Source: Mycteria americana (Eukaryota > Chordata > Aves > Ciconiiformes > Ciconiidae). Taken from it: DNA of 64,000 nt. This document shows positions 33,247 through 46,800 of this stretch, piece by piece. The translations under genes were made by a program, and so were the position numbers. Within the stretch, counting starts at the first letter, position 1, and every line of letters starts with the position of its first letter. The notes beneath the pieces are model-generated. The model saw only the letters and a list, made by a program, of their open reading frames with translations, was not told where the DNA came from and did not search any database. The stretch is taken from positions 107,618,062 through 107,682,061 of the forward strand of contig NC_134367.1 of the NCBI RefSeq assembly GCF_035582795.1, given 5' to 3'.

Positions 33247-36200
33247 TGCTTGGCTTCCTTCTCATGCTTTTCATCAGATTTCAAAGTGCTCAAAAATCCA
33301 AATTGCTCTGAATCCTGTTACAAAACTCATCGTCACCAACTTTATCCACAAATGCTGCAGTCTGAGTTCAGCTATCCAGTTTCAGATTGTTTACCAGAGG
33401 CCCCCGGCACTTTTTGTATGAAATGCTCCTATCCTAAGTCAAACTTTTTGATTTTGTAAAGCAGTTTTCTACCTATCTAGTTCCAGTCTACTCCTATACT
33501 GTTAATGCTCAGAAACTCTCTACCTCAATCATAACTCTTCCGTCTTGCATTTTGCCAGTTTTTCTGCATGGCCAAAACCCCTGCTGTAATGCACACTCCC
33601 AGCTATATGCCAAGGCACTAAAGTTACAGAATATCCCAATCACTTACATGTATTTAGACTCATATTTACTACAAATGACTCTAAGGGAATCTAACCGCAT
33701 CTTTGCAGGTAGCTTTCATACTGATGAAATCAGAAATGGGTCTAAACAATACTGATGCTCCCTTTCAAATTTGGCTAAGCTGAATTCCCACTCTTTCTTT
33801 CCCATGCAATAATATCCTTTAAGATCTCAGCAAGTGTTGAGCTCCACTGAGATAAGCTCTTGATATCTCACAACTGAAGCTCTCCAGTTACCTATTAAAT
33901 ATTTTTCACACCTCTCCTTCTCAGAACACTTGCCTAATTTTTTTTTTTTTAAAGTAAAGGTATTAAAGCAACTACTCTGGGGGGTTTTTTTGGTTGCCAG
34001 CTCTTCTACCTCATTTTAGGATGGTCACTGCAGTTCTTATGTGGCTTGCCTTAGCCTGGAGAGCCCAAATTAGCAGAGGTAATACTGTGTGTATGCAGAA
34101 CAAAGCAAAAAGTGAAGAGAATGAGAGAAGTGATACGAAGGGATTTTCCAGCTCTGTCAATAAAGTTACCACAATAATTACTTCCTTCAACATGTTTGTT
34201 ACTAATGGACCTGCATACAGAAGTACTTACAACATAATACTTACGGAGATTAGAGTTCCCTTTTCTGTTTACAGGGTATCTGTGCACGGGGCTGAACGTC
34301 TGCAATTTTCTTATTTAAAAGTGATTCTTCAGCTAGCTGCTGAGCTCATCACTTGTGGGGCACTCACATAGCGCTCACTTTTCTCACATGGTGTAGCTGC
34401 CATTCCCTCGCCTGTCGTGAATACCTTTTAGAAGGCCTGAAGATCATCTGAGTCTGACTAAAGCTACACTTTAGTCCTCCCACTTCAATACAGAAATGTG
34501 AAAGGACTCACAGAGACACATATTCCTGTGCACAACCAAGAGGCCATTCAATGAAACTAAAGGCAGCTAAGATCGAGGCCAACAAAAGGGGAAGATAAGC
34601 TGGACAATGTTTCCAAGGGTGTGGTGGATGCCAGAAGATAACAAAACTCAAAGGGAGACGACTAATTCGTGTCAGAAATCCATGCAGGGTCACCAAGTAC
34701 TTGAATACATCAGGTGTGGGAAGTCTTAGGAGTGGGTAGAGGCAGGAGAGCATGAGGGAGAGAGTGTTTAATACCCTCGCCCTGCTTTTATGCTCACCCC
34801 CAGGCAGCCTCCAGCAGTCCTTCTTGAAGACATGACTCCAGATCAGCGTTTTGGTCCTCTTAAGAAAGCTCTGAGAAAATTTTCGGAGGTGAACGTTATG
34901 GGGTGAATTTTACTTCAGATGCCCATTTGCAGGCATACTAATGAAAATTGCCCCTTTCACTCCTGTTGTCAGCAAAGTGGTACTTCCACTGAGAGTGGTG
35001 AAGTGAATGGAGAAGAAGGTGTAGAAAGCAAATGTCATTGAAGACACAGAACTTCACTGGGACAAATGTCTGTAGGACACTTTTCTAAGTGTTTACCCAA
35101 TGCTCACAGCTTAATTTCACTATTGCAGAAATAAAGAGAACAGATACTTCCCACAGGAACAGGAAAAGCCTCTGTTACTTGCCACGTTGTGAGCTCATTA
35201 AAAGAGAGGACTCTTGAAACCCCTTCACCCTCCCCAGTAGAAAATGAAAGTGCAGGCGAAGCGACAACTTGCTGTGATTATCAAGGAAAATGGGACGCAG
35301 GGATCGCCCCAAGCTGGAGGCAGGTTCAGCCTGCTCATCCGTTTCTTCTTCTTTTTTTTTGTTTTTTACTGGAGGATACTCCTAGGGAGGCATTACAGCC
35401 GTTGATCAGGGATCTGTTGCTTGTTATTGCAGATGGTACTGAGGTGAAGATGAATGCCAGACACATTAGGCGTAACAGGATGGGTTTTAGCAACTTGTAC
35501 ATGTTGATGAAAACAGGGAAGCTTAATAAATCAGCCACCAAGGACCAGTCTGGGAAAGCCAGTCTTTGGGCTTTTTTTTTTTTTTAATGTGGGAAGCTTC
35601 TGGGGCACAAACAAATATTGCAGATGCATATTTGTTTTTTAAACCCAGTCACATTTGCAATCTGTTTGGACATTTGACTGACTTTAAACACTTCTTGGTA
35701 TAAGACCAGGCCGAGAATCAAAGCCAACAGAACAGATTAGCACGGGCTGGTCCTGAGAAACAGGCACTTCACCTCCCCTGGTCAGCCCAGGTTGTGCATG
35801 AAAAGGATGCCTCTCTTTCACCTCTCTGCCCACCATTTTTTAAAGCCTGAAATTACGACAAGCTATTAAACAGTGCCGCTATTGTACTCATGCAATGGGA
35901 TATATCATTACATTTTGTGGTGTATTGTGAATTAGCCCAGGGTTCAAACCAGGCTGCAATCTTGAGTAGGTTGCAGTGAGGACCAATAAACTCTCAGAAA
36001 CAGATCCGAGTGCAGGGACCCTTTGTCAGCCCCCCTAAGAACATGTTAATCCAGCCACCAGCACTAATATAGTTCTCTATGTGTCTTAAGATATATGTAT
36101 GCACCTTTGCCAAACACACTTTTTCCTAGGGCTTTTTTTTTTAATATGAAAACAAGAGAAGAGAAGAGAGGAGAGGTTGAACCAAGTCCTGTCTAAATCT

Positions 36201-38694
36201 ATGTGGACCTGGCTGGAACTGTGTGAGTTACTTATGTAAAGATAGTTTTGCTTCCTAAGAAAATATGAGGGGGAACTTGAACCATGTCTTCCCGTCTTCG
36301 CTGCTCCTGCTTCCAAGTTGCTTCTTGCTCCATTACAGTGGTTCTCCATTAAGGTGAATGATGTTTTCCTGAACTGTGATTTAAGGAGGTATTTTGGAGG
36401 AACGCAATAGCTATTTTAATTTCTGGAGCTATATTTAATAGCTGTTTAATTTACTAAAACATGGCTTTGCAGAAAGCTGACTCAGAAATTCTTATATATC
36501 AGATAAAAAAAGTAGGATGACCAGAACAGGGAAAGGAGATGTGAAAAATAAAGCTTTTCCATTCTATTATTTGAAAAGCTCTTCCCCCTCCACCCACGAC
36601 ATCTTGCATGTCTGTCCTACTTGATTCATTACAAATATCCAGTTTTCCAGTAGTTTCAGATGTGTTTGAAAGGATTTGTATACCTGATCACTCCTATGAA
36701 ACTATGGGTACTAATAGTGCCAGCAGAATAGTGAGTGGAGAACAGCAGGCACTTCCATGATTAAGTCACACCATTTCCTTTTTGTGGCTGAGGAAGATCT
36801 GCAGGGTGTAAACAGGCCAGGTAAACCTTGGTTTCTGCCCTGATCTCACCTAAGAGTGAGGTCTTCTGACAACAGAAGTCATCTTCTTTCTCCATAGAAA
36901 CAGGAGGGTTTGGCACGACCCGTACACGTATGAAACTCCTGTTGTGAACTGGTAACCTTGACAATACTCCACATAGGCACACAACAGCCAAGACTGCCTC
37001 AAGATATTCCGTATGAAGGGTTCACTTAGCATGGGTTGCTACCCATGTCTTTGCTTACCAGGGAACCCTGCTTCCCCTCCCTCGGTATATCATTCATTTA
37101 TGGATCCGAGTCTTTAGTCTTTAAAAATGCAGTTCAAATGAACTGATCATTTCACTTGAAATGATCTGTTTAAAGCACCTGCAGGCTGGTAATACCTCTG
37201 TGGACATTGAATGAGATTTGGTGCCGCAGATAAATGGATTTGGGGTCGCATGTAAGTATCTGTCACTCATTTGTCACAGCTGAAATTGATACTGTGAAAT
37301 AAATGGGTCTATTAACTTTCCACGTCTATTGGTACGCAATCCAGCCCTGGGCCAGGCTGGGGGGAAATGAATTAATTTTTCCTATTGATTTTCCCCATTT
37401 CTTTGCTTTTTGAATTTTGTGAGTTCCTGTGCATGGTTTTGGTGAACACTAAAAGCATTGATTTTAAACTTGGAAAATCCTGGCAGAGCAAGTGGATTTG
37501 TATGTTTGTGATTTGTACTGTATTGGCTAGTTGTATCCTTCGCTGACCAGAATCAATGCGATGGGCTTGGTATAACTGCCATCAACATGACTTGCACAAT
37601 GCAACAGCTTGCAAATGCTCGGCAGGTCAAGGGGCACTTAAGGAAATTTGTAAATCGTTGTAAATAGCTAATGCAGAGAAGATTTCCGCCTCATGCACGC
37701 AAGCCATTCACAAACACAAACCAACAAATGGTGACTTATGTGGACAAATTACTGGGGGGAAATGACTTGCTCTGCTCTAAGGCCCTGCTTTCTCTAAGGA
37801 AATTCTTACCAGTGTAATTACACTGAAATAGTTATCATTGCCTTTCTGGTGCAAAGCCCCACATGGATTTTTTGCAGTGTTTTGAAGCAGTGTTTGCACT
37901 GGAGCGACTTATTACGATGTGTTATCTCACCAGAGACAGTCTTCCTCTGGGGATCCTCGGGCTTAATACATGCAAAGGTCTACATGAACACACATGTATA
38001 AGTTGCATAGATGGGCAGACATCATTTGCTGGCTTTCAGCTGAATTAAGTGAACACCCTCCTCAAATTATAAGGCCAAATCTGTTAAAGGCAGCTCAGAT
38101 TTGGAGCTTAAACTACTTGACAGTATTCCTTTAATCTGGACTCCACGGTGTTTTCAACAAGAAGTATTATCCTATTTTTCAGAGGTCAAATAAATCAGCT
38201 TTAAGCTCATGAAAAGGTAAACACACTGATGCCTGCGTAACTTTTCTGAGTTTATGAGATATTCTGGCAACAGGAATACAAACAACCACCATAAATCCTA
38301 CTGCACACAAGCACCTAATTCCCGGGGTGGAATGTGTATGTGGGGGTTCCTCTACCACTCAATGAAATTTCCCCTGAAACTATTATTAGGAAATATTAAA
38401 TCAGGTCGAAGTGTAAACCCCAGTAGGAGCATGCTTTTAGGCAAGAGCTTTTTCCACTAGCTGGTTCTGAAAAAGTCACTGCGTTTCAGGAGGGGGTAGA
38501 AGATAGATCAGGAGATATCTTCAGCCGTGCTGGATGGTGCCATTTTGACACTACATAAACAAAATGTGTAGTTACAGATGAAAAATAACTCAAGCGGATT
38601 ACAGCCTGTGTTTTACAACCAATCCTTTCGAGCTTTTCTATTATCATTATTTTAATGACGGTAAAAGTATGTCGGAAATCTCTTTCAGCACATT
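33247..38694. other. Intergenic DNA, no gene recognised
   Basis: AT-leaning sequence with poly-T runs (for example near 33938-33950 and 35570-35585) and a purine tract at 36150-36178. No coding exon, RNA gene or clear transposon is seen. Confidence 0.5.
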
Positions 38695-38765
38695 CATATG
38701 TATATATACATATGTATATGTATTTGAGTATGCACATATATATACGCACACATATTTCTATATAA
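38695..38765 (+). repeat. TA/CA-rich imperfect dinucleotide repeat
   Basis: Interrupted TATATA, CATATG and TATGTATG units over about 70 bp. A decayed microsatellite. Confidence 0.8.
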
Positions 38766-40009
38766 AAGCAGTCCATTGCAAATACATATCATTCTATAAA
38801 TGACTAGACTGTGCAAGGGTATAAGTGTCTTTTAAAGACATTTTCAGCAAAAGTGCTTAAATTATAGGCTCTCATTTCTGAATCCTGGCCGTAATGACAT
38901 CTGGCTGGATGTCAACAGAGATGCCTTTAAAACAGTGACTATAAGATCACTTCATGAAGCAGCATGAGCTTACTTTACAAACAAGGGCTGCTAATGAAGA
39001 GAAACGGGGTTAGACTGCAGCTGATACAACAGCCCCTTCTCGCTGCTACAGCCCTTGAGCGTGGCTCGGGAGTGACTGCTTTTACTGGTGGGGTACCAGG
39101 AGGACATGGAGCTTGGTTCAGGTTGGGGCTTGGCTCTGTACAGACCCAGGCTTGGCGCTCCCTCATTTTATTGTAGTTCTCCAGTTCCCTTGTTGGCAAA
39201 GATGAGGGTGGTGGTGGTATCTTGTATGTGATGGGTGGGTGTTTTGGGGAGAGCTTTGGTTGTTCAATGGAAAGGATTTCATCTGGAGACAAGCCTTTTG
39301 ATGGGAGTCAATCCATTGACTTCAGAGAGGCACTAAGTGCCATGTGAATATAAATATATACAGAATATAGGCAGGCACCTGAAGACGTATCAGGCCCTGC
39401 GGACTGCTATCAAGGTTTGACGCAAGGCTGGGAGCAGACAGCAGCTGTCCCCAGGAGTGCTGGTCTGGGGGTAGCTGCACCCACCACCGCCCCTGCCGCC
39501 CCTAGGTTTGCACCGCAGTGGCACTGCCCTGGTTGCAGTGCCCGCGCCAGTTCAGCAAGCTCCCGGGAGCAGCCAGAGCAAGGCGGAGGGGCACGGCTCC
39601 CACCCGGGCCTCGGAGGACGTGCTACTGGGTCCTGGGTATCCCTCGCTCCCCGCTCGGGGTGTCAGGCAGCGGGGTGCACGCCCCTCCGGCGGGGTGCAG
39701 GCGGCTTCACGCCCGTGCCTCCCCAAATCCCTGACGCTTCCTGCTGTTTGCAGTGACACCGAAAGGAAAGGCTGGTGAGTGCTAATGCCAGCTGGGACCA
39801 AAAGCCACAGTTAAACCTGAAGTCTTAAAATGGGGGAAACCCGCAAGCAGCCGGTGTGTGTGTGTGGAAATGGACATCTTCATTTTATGTCTGATTTGAT
39901 TTTCCCGTTTGTATGCCCTCTGAAGATAAATACAGGGAGATTTCAATTCAGTTAACGGTGTTATTTTGGTAAAACGCCCCCAGAAATCAGGAGAGGCTGA
40001 TGTTATTTT
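38766..40009. other. Intergenic DNA with a GC-rich patch
   Basis: A GC-rich stretch at 39430-39780 gives overlapping open frames in several frames, none protein-like, followed by a short GT run near 39857. No gene is recognised. Confidence 0.45.
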
Positions 40010-40500
40010 AAATGGTCCTTGTCTCCATTTATACTAAGCAAGCTGAGCCTGGGGTTTGTCCAAAACAGAGCAGAGAGACCACCGAGTAGTCTCATCAGCA
40101 GAGCACTAATTGTGGCCATTTATTATAGTCACTTATCTGATAGTAGCTTCTTTATCTGTGATAGTTTTACAGGGATAAAATCCACCAGGCATTCGCACCA
40201 GTATATAAACATGTTACCTTGTGGCAGAGTGTCTGTTACTTACTGTCAACACTTGCCAGCAAAAAAATGCCTATCTCGAGCTTATATGAAGTAATGATGA
40301 GTTTAATATGCTCCAGTGAAAGCCGCAGAATAAACAAGGCATCACAAGTGTTTGCCTTGTCTGGCCTCTTAAACAAATAAAGGTGACTGAGAAGTACAAA
40401 CAACACCAGGTCGGGGCTTATCGGGGAGATGGCGGCAGCGCTGCTCATGCAAACTCCCCTGGCAAGGCAGGGCTGCATCCGTGCTAATTATCACAGTAAA
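40010..40500. promoter_or_regulatory. Candidate enhancer with clustered GATA motifs
   Basis: Four WGATAR matches fall within 33 bp: AGATAAG (reverse strand, 40132-40138), TGATAG (40138-40143), AGATAA (reverse strand, 40152-40157) and TGATAG (40159-40164), with GGATAAA just after. Further GATA-like words lie near 40270 and 40418. The surrounding 490 bp are non-repetitive. A haematopoietic enhancer is an inference. Confidence 0.4.
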
Positions 40501-43500
40501 TATTGAGGGAGCCCTTCATAAGGGAAGTCTCTTCCTTGAGCCCGGCCAACACGTTGCAGTATGAAGCTGTAACGCCGTGAGCGTTTCAGAGCTAGCCCTG
40601 GTACAGCGGGCTGCGGGGGCAGGAGAGGGGGATGAGCACGCAGCCTCAGCTCTGCCGGTCTAGTGCGGCCCCAGGCAGCGTTCTCACGTGTGGTTGCCCC
40701 GCTCAGCCCACCTGCTCCCTGGAAAGATGGTGGATAAATGAGGAAGAGCCATGCTGGTGGTGTAAATGCCACGCAACGAGAGGGAGGAAGGACCGCACAA
40801 TCACACTCGGTGCTTTCAGGTCAAGGGAGGAAAATCACGCTAACAAGCGCTCACAAGTGAGAAAAAATTAAGAATTGTTATTATTTTACTGCTGTGTTTG
40901 GCTCAGCCAGAACAAACTAATTTTGCATGTGACCACCATCAGTGTCATCAACAAAACTTGGTGGACTGATGGACAAAACGTGAAGACGGACACTTCAATC
41001 TGTGAGTAGAATCTTTGTTAAGGAATCATCCCTATTAGGGAGGCACTTAAGACCATCCATCCCCTGGCTGACAATAAATAAGCTAGCTGTTGCCTGGCTT
41101 CAGTGTTGATCTTACGATAAGTAATGGAAATACACCCCATTTGTCATAATGAAATATTGGGGACAAGTGGAGTTAGCTACCTGAGACAGCTGTTTTTAGT
41201 GTCAGACACTGCATGAAATCACCAGAAAGGGAAAATTCAGTTCCAGATTGAACGTTTTGTAGAGGATCTTAATTGAGTAATTGATCACAGCCCATGAGAG
41301 CGGATACACACAGACATATACCTTACACAGAAATTGCAAAAACCCTTATACTTGGCAAAGGTGTTTGGCAAGCATTGATACCGTTCCTCAGCCTCACAGG
41401 AGGGGTACTGATGTTCAGCTTTGCAGAGTCAGCTCACCATGTTCTCCGCGCAAAATACCGCGTGTAGAGTATATTTGCTTGCGACAAATGTGAATTTTTC
41501 ATGCAGAACTGCCCTTCCTGTAACTCAGGCCATCAGGATGGGAGCTTCCTGCTTTGATTTAGCTGGAAAATGTGAGGCAACTGGAGCTTCATCATCTCTC
41601 ACAGTGAACAACGGACTGACTTGAAAGCTTTCTTGTCCGCTTTCAGCATGCTTGTTTCCAGTGCTGCAAACAAACAGCTGGTTTGTTGGGTGACAGCGTG
41701 GCTTTCATTTGCAGCTAGAAGATCATGTAATCTGGAAACTGTTTGAAGGGATAATTTCATTTTGAATTGCTTTAGCATTGTAAACAAAATGACCCAGGAC
41801 CAGATGAAACGCACTGCCAGTGCAGTCCACCTGTCGGCCAAATCCTTCTAAAAATAGCCGAATGCGTGGCAGATGTGGGAGAGCGCTCACAGCTGGGGAG
41901 ACGACAGCAAGGCTGGGTCAGCAGGAGGGATGGCATGGCCTGGGGGGTTATCCAGCCCCGCTTAGCACCAACTACATGCCCGTACTGTTGCACAGCTCAT
42001 TATGAATTAGACTGATGGTCATTTTGTGTAGTTGCTGGTGGCTGGAGACTCGTTTTACCCCAGCATTTGCCACCCAGACGATCTACCAGCCGGCTGTCCC
42101 AGTGGTTCATGGGCACGTCTTTTATTTTGCAGCTGGGCCGAGCCAGGAGCAGGTACCCTGTTGGGTACCCGAGCTCCCAAGTGTGGCATTTTCTCACCCA
42201 GCTGGAGGACAGCAGTGCCAGTCCCGGGACGTAATTCATCCTCCCCCGCAGGGACGCGCGCCAGGTCCCAACCTGCGTGCTGTGTGGTGCGGTCACCACT
42301 GAGCAGAGATCCGTGCCCGAGGAGGGCAGGCGGCGAGAAGACGGAGGGTCACATTTCCAGCGGCAGTCGAGGGAGCTGCGTATCAGCAGAAAACATGGCC
42401 CGGTTTTTCTAGCCGGTAGCTCAGTAGATCCAGCCCCGGATGTGAAAGTCAACCTAATCTCTTTGCACAGGCAATCAAAACTCAGTGGTTAAAACTAATT
42501 ACCAGTACTGTTGATGGTGCGTGAACCAGAGGAGAGCTGGCTACTTTTCCCAAGGCTGTACAGTTTCTACGCTGCTAGCGGAGTAGAAAATACAAAAACA
42601 AGGTATTATTTTTGTCAGTAAATGAAACATATCTGACTCAAATTTCCTGCAGAAGACAGCAGATCCATTGAGTAAAAGTGTGTCATTTTTATAGTCACTT
42701 CTCTGAGCACAACCACATTTAAGAAAGCCACAAACCTGAATGGCAATATGATTTTACATTTAAAAAAGAGATTTAGCATGTTACAGTACATTTTCCCTGG
42801 GCTGCAGGGGAACTGTTTCTTGCTTAGCTGTGAGTTCATAAATTATCAGGTCGAGTTCATGCACTATCATGTTTCAGGACAGAGCTGTTTTACAAATAAT
42901 GCTACGCGGTGGTTCTCTTTCATTGGGAAAGCCTTCAAATATGGGAGATTGATATTGCAGGGAAACGATACAGAGGAGTGGGCAACTGATTCCGATAGAG
43001 TTAAAAATCTGTTACCACTTCAGCGGCTGTTGCTTAATCTCCTGTTTTCAGAGTTGATAACACGATCATAAAGTTCACTCCTGGCTGAGCGCTGGCACAG
43101 GAGTTTCTCAATCCAGAAGTGGATTCCAGATACGAACATTAGTACTACTATTAATAAAACCTCCTCCTTTCCAATGACAGAAGCGCAAATAAATGCAAAA
43201 TTTGATTTGTGATAAGAGCTCCTGGTGTCCAGCCAATATCTTGGCTTTGTAAAAACAACTTTGCAAAGACAGAAATATAAAATATTAATTACGAGGGTAC
43301 AGAAATACTCCTCCTGCACTCAAACTTTTACAACTCTTTAATAAGAGGTTTTGAAGCAAAACCAGGGACTGCCTTTGGCTTTGTACTGCTCTGCGATCAG
43401 CAGTACCACTGCAAGCAGACAGCAAGGAGACAGCAAGGAGAAGATCTGACCTGCAGCCTGTTGTCATCAATGGACTTTACGCCTAGCCCGGCTCCAGCAC

Positions 43501-43731
43501 CTGCCTTGCAGAGGGCTGGCCTGTGACGATGCCTCTCGTAGCAAAGGCAGCGAGCTGGGCTGAGATGTTTTGAAGGGAATATGGCTTTTTCCTTCAGAAG
43601 GGGCCATTCTCAGCACCCGAAGAATCGAAATTCCTTCTCTGTGCAGCCCTGGAAGAAGGGGGAGGAAGCTTCGTTTTTTTGAGGTCCAGGAAGCCATCGT
43701 CTCTGCTGATTAGGTAGGAGGTTGCATTTAG
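40501..43731. other. Intergenic DNA, no gene recognised
   Basis: Mixed sequence. A minor tandem ACAGCAAGGAG doublet occurs near 43419-43440, but there is no exon, RNA gene or clear transposon. Confidence 0.45.
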
Positions 43732-43830
43732 AAGATCTGATTTCTAATCCCAGCTTTGTAACAAGCTGGTTTTAGTAAGTCTTTCCATATTCTGCATTTC
43801 AGCTCCTGACGTGAAAAAATAGGTGTCGTG
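43732..43830 (+). repeat. MIR/L2-like ancient repeat
   Basis: GATCTGATTTCTAATCCCAG, then CTTTGTAACAAGCTGG, then TAAGTCTTTCC and TGCATTTCAG follow the order of the MIR core-to-3' phrase 'ctgatttctaatcccagctctgcc...aagtcac...cctcagtttcc'. The copy is decayed and the borders are approximate. Confidence 0.5.
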
Positions 43831-46800
43831 ACTTTTGTTAAGCAATTTGTGAATCTCAGAGGGGAGAAAAAAATTCGCCTAAGTACAATGTAAACAGCTC
43901 AATCTGAACAGCTTTGAGACCTGGGTTAGTGATTACAAACAGTGTCTCCCCCAGTACTCCTTCACTTTTAAAATCTGACACTGCAGCTGTGACAGTGCTA
44001 CAGGGATTTCACAGTTCTATCAGACGCTGTTTGCAATGAACTGTTTGAAAACGCTTAATGAAGACTAAGTAAAGCTGTCACAAGGTCTTAGTGTGGGAAA
44101 GGGGGGGGTCGCTGTTAAGATTAATACTATGGTTTAATGACTTTTTTTTTTTCCCTCTGGAAATGTAGATTAATTATAGCAAAGCTTTTTAGCTTTTTAA
44201 TAATTGTGTAATTTCATTTTATAACTACAACATTTCCCAAGTTACTTCTTGAATTCTTAATGTAAAACCTCTCTTCAGGCAGGTAGCTGTCAGCATCTAT
44301 TCTCGCCCGATATTCTCACTCCCCTTCTCTCCCCCCATCACCAGCCGGAACTTACAAAACCAGCTTCCTTAGGAGTATTTCGATGCTTTCACTGCCTGCC
44401 AAAATCAGGAAGTATAAAACACACAGAAAACCTTTTTTTTTTTTGAAATTATTAGTTTTTATTTTTGTTACAGCAAGCTATCTGAGGAAACTGGGAACGG
44501 GCTCTTACACTGTCTCCTCCTCTATACTATAACAGGCTTGTGCCACTGTCATGATAACGTTTATGCCTGTGAACAGCCTGACTGAATTAGAGCATGATTG
44601 TATGTTAGGGGATGGAGGTGATCAGGTATAAATCTTCGGGGCCACAAGCAGGTGAAGCACACCGCACCGGGAAACTGATTCTCGGCCGTGCTATCCTCCC
44701 ATCGCACCAGCGCGACACTGGGAGGGACCCGATTCAGGTAAAATAAGAAACTCTGGGAAGACTCGGGCCTGTTGCTTGAAGATTGTTGCAATGTTTACAC
44801 ACAGAAGGATGGATTACAGATTTTTCAGCCTGAATTCCATCCCAAAAATCTGCTTAATCCCCTTTTTAATACTTGTGTGAGTGCCAGAAACGTCTTTTAT
44901 TTGCTTCAGCAACAGCAGCCGGTTAGTTAGATGCTATCAGCTACTTCTTCATTCAGTTGTCCTTTGCATGCTGATAAACACCACATAAGACAGGGGAGAG
45001 AAACCTTAAGCCGCAAGCTTATCCTGCGTATAATAGGATGCACCTTGAAACAATTTTGATGTCTCCATTGAAATCAGCTTAGGTTAAGCCTACATAAATA
45101 GTGTCAAAGGGGAACACACCCAGAACGCTCTGGGAGATCATGATAAACACTCTTGATGTGTTGCAGCTGTGTTCATCATCTGTGCATTTCACAATAAAAT
45201 TTTACAAAGCATCCAGACACCCAGCTGGTTGTATTCACTGCGCGATGGTTTTCTCCACGATGGCATTTTGTTCTGTCTCTGTTGCCCTGCGCTATTCCTT
45301 CCCCCACCTTCAGTCCCCATCACTTATTTCTTATTAGATACAGCAAATTATGATAGTTTTTTAGATGCGTTAGGCTTCAGAACTGAATTTTGCTTGTTCA
45401 AAAGTGAGAAAAAACCCCAACTTCCCTGAATAGGAAGGAGGTCCGATTTACAGTTAATTGCATCAAAGAACATGCAATTTCCAAGTATTTTTGAGTTAGC
45501 ATTTGCCTGTGACTGTGACTGTAATTTTCCTCTGAAGTGACTAAGCCTCCATTCTGAAACTTTTATATACACTGTAAAGTCTAAGTATGGGAGCGGTTAT
45601 GCTGCTTCTCCCATCTCTCTGCCCTGAGATCTCCGATACCCAAAAGCTGAGCACAACTATCTGCAGGCTCGGGGCGTCCTTTTGTAAAAGCAAATAAAGG
45701 AAGCCCAACTAAAAGGATTCACACCTGAGCCTCCTCTCACTGACAGTATATCACCGGCATAATTCCTTGAGGAAAGTGGTATTCCTCCTGATTTACACCG
45801 AGAGCATTAACGAGAGACGGCTCAGGTCTTAAGTGCCAGGGTTTCGCCGTATTTCTTCTGTCTTCATTCCTTCCCTGACGATTCCCAGGAAATCTCACTT
45901 TGGGGAGATAAGTGCCTACAAGAACGTTCAAATTAATTTCAGAGCAGCCCGAAATGGCCACGCAGACATCCAGCCAGAGGAAATGCCCCAACAGAGGGAT
46001 TTATTGCACTGTCGCTCCTCTTCGCCAAGCTGCAACATCTTAATCTTTCATGATGACATTATTATGAACCGCCCAAAGCAGAGACAGCCCTGAGAGACCA
46101 ATGGCCCAGCGCTTTGCAGCTTTCCTTGAGACCTGCTAATCCTTGACGTGACTTAAGCAGGGTTAACTGAAACGTCCCGCAGGTCACCCTGGTCCAGCAA
46201 GACATGGAGTGAATTTCGGGGGGAGTAGCGTATTCCTCCTGACCTACATACCCGGCCAGCGTCCCATCACCACAGGTATCATGGTCTCCGTTTTGGGGGT
46301 TACCAATGCATGGCCCCACCACTGGCTTTCTTGAGTCTTGAATCAGGGGGATGGCAGGTCCTGGACTACAAAGAGCAGGTCCCCAGCATCCAGGCCATGA
46401 AATAACCACTCAAAACGGAAAGGTTTCTAGTTCGTAATCCTACTGGAGACCGAGAAGAGGACAGAAAGCAGAGGAGAAATGGGTCTTTTGTCTCCCCGTT
46501 GGGCACAGTCCTATCTGCTGCAGTATCTTCAGTTTCTTTGCATTTCAAGGGAAAGAAATGATCCTTGCTAACTGATAATATTAAAAGCCTTAAATGGCCT
46601 GTTTCTTGACAAACCGTGCATTGCACCTTTGCCTTTTAGAAGCAGAATTAAACACGTAATGACCCTCCCTCCCAGCTTCCAGGATTACAGTAGTTTTCTC
46701 CGATTTCACTCCGATTACTTGGCTCGTAGGCTGGAGCTGGGTTGGTCTGGAGAGTCCCATCTTCTCCTGAGGTTAGATGTCAGCGTTGAGTCTGAGGCAC

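Noticed and set aside
33199..33459. Frame starting with a long poly-isoleucine run
   Set aside because: Product of the AAT microsatellite; no real protein begins this way.
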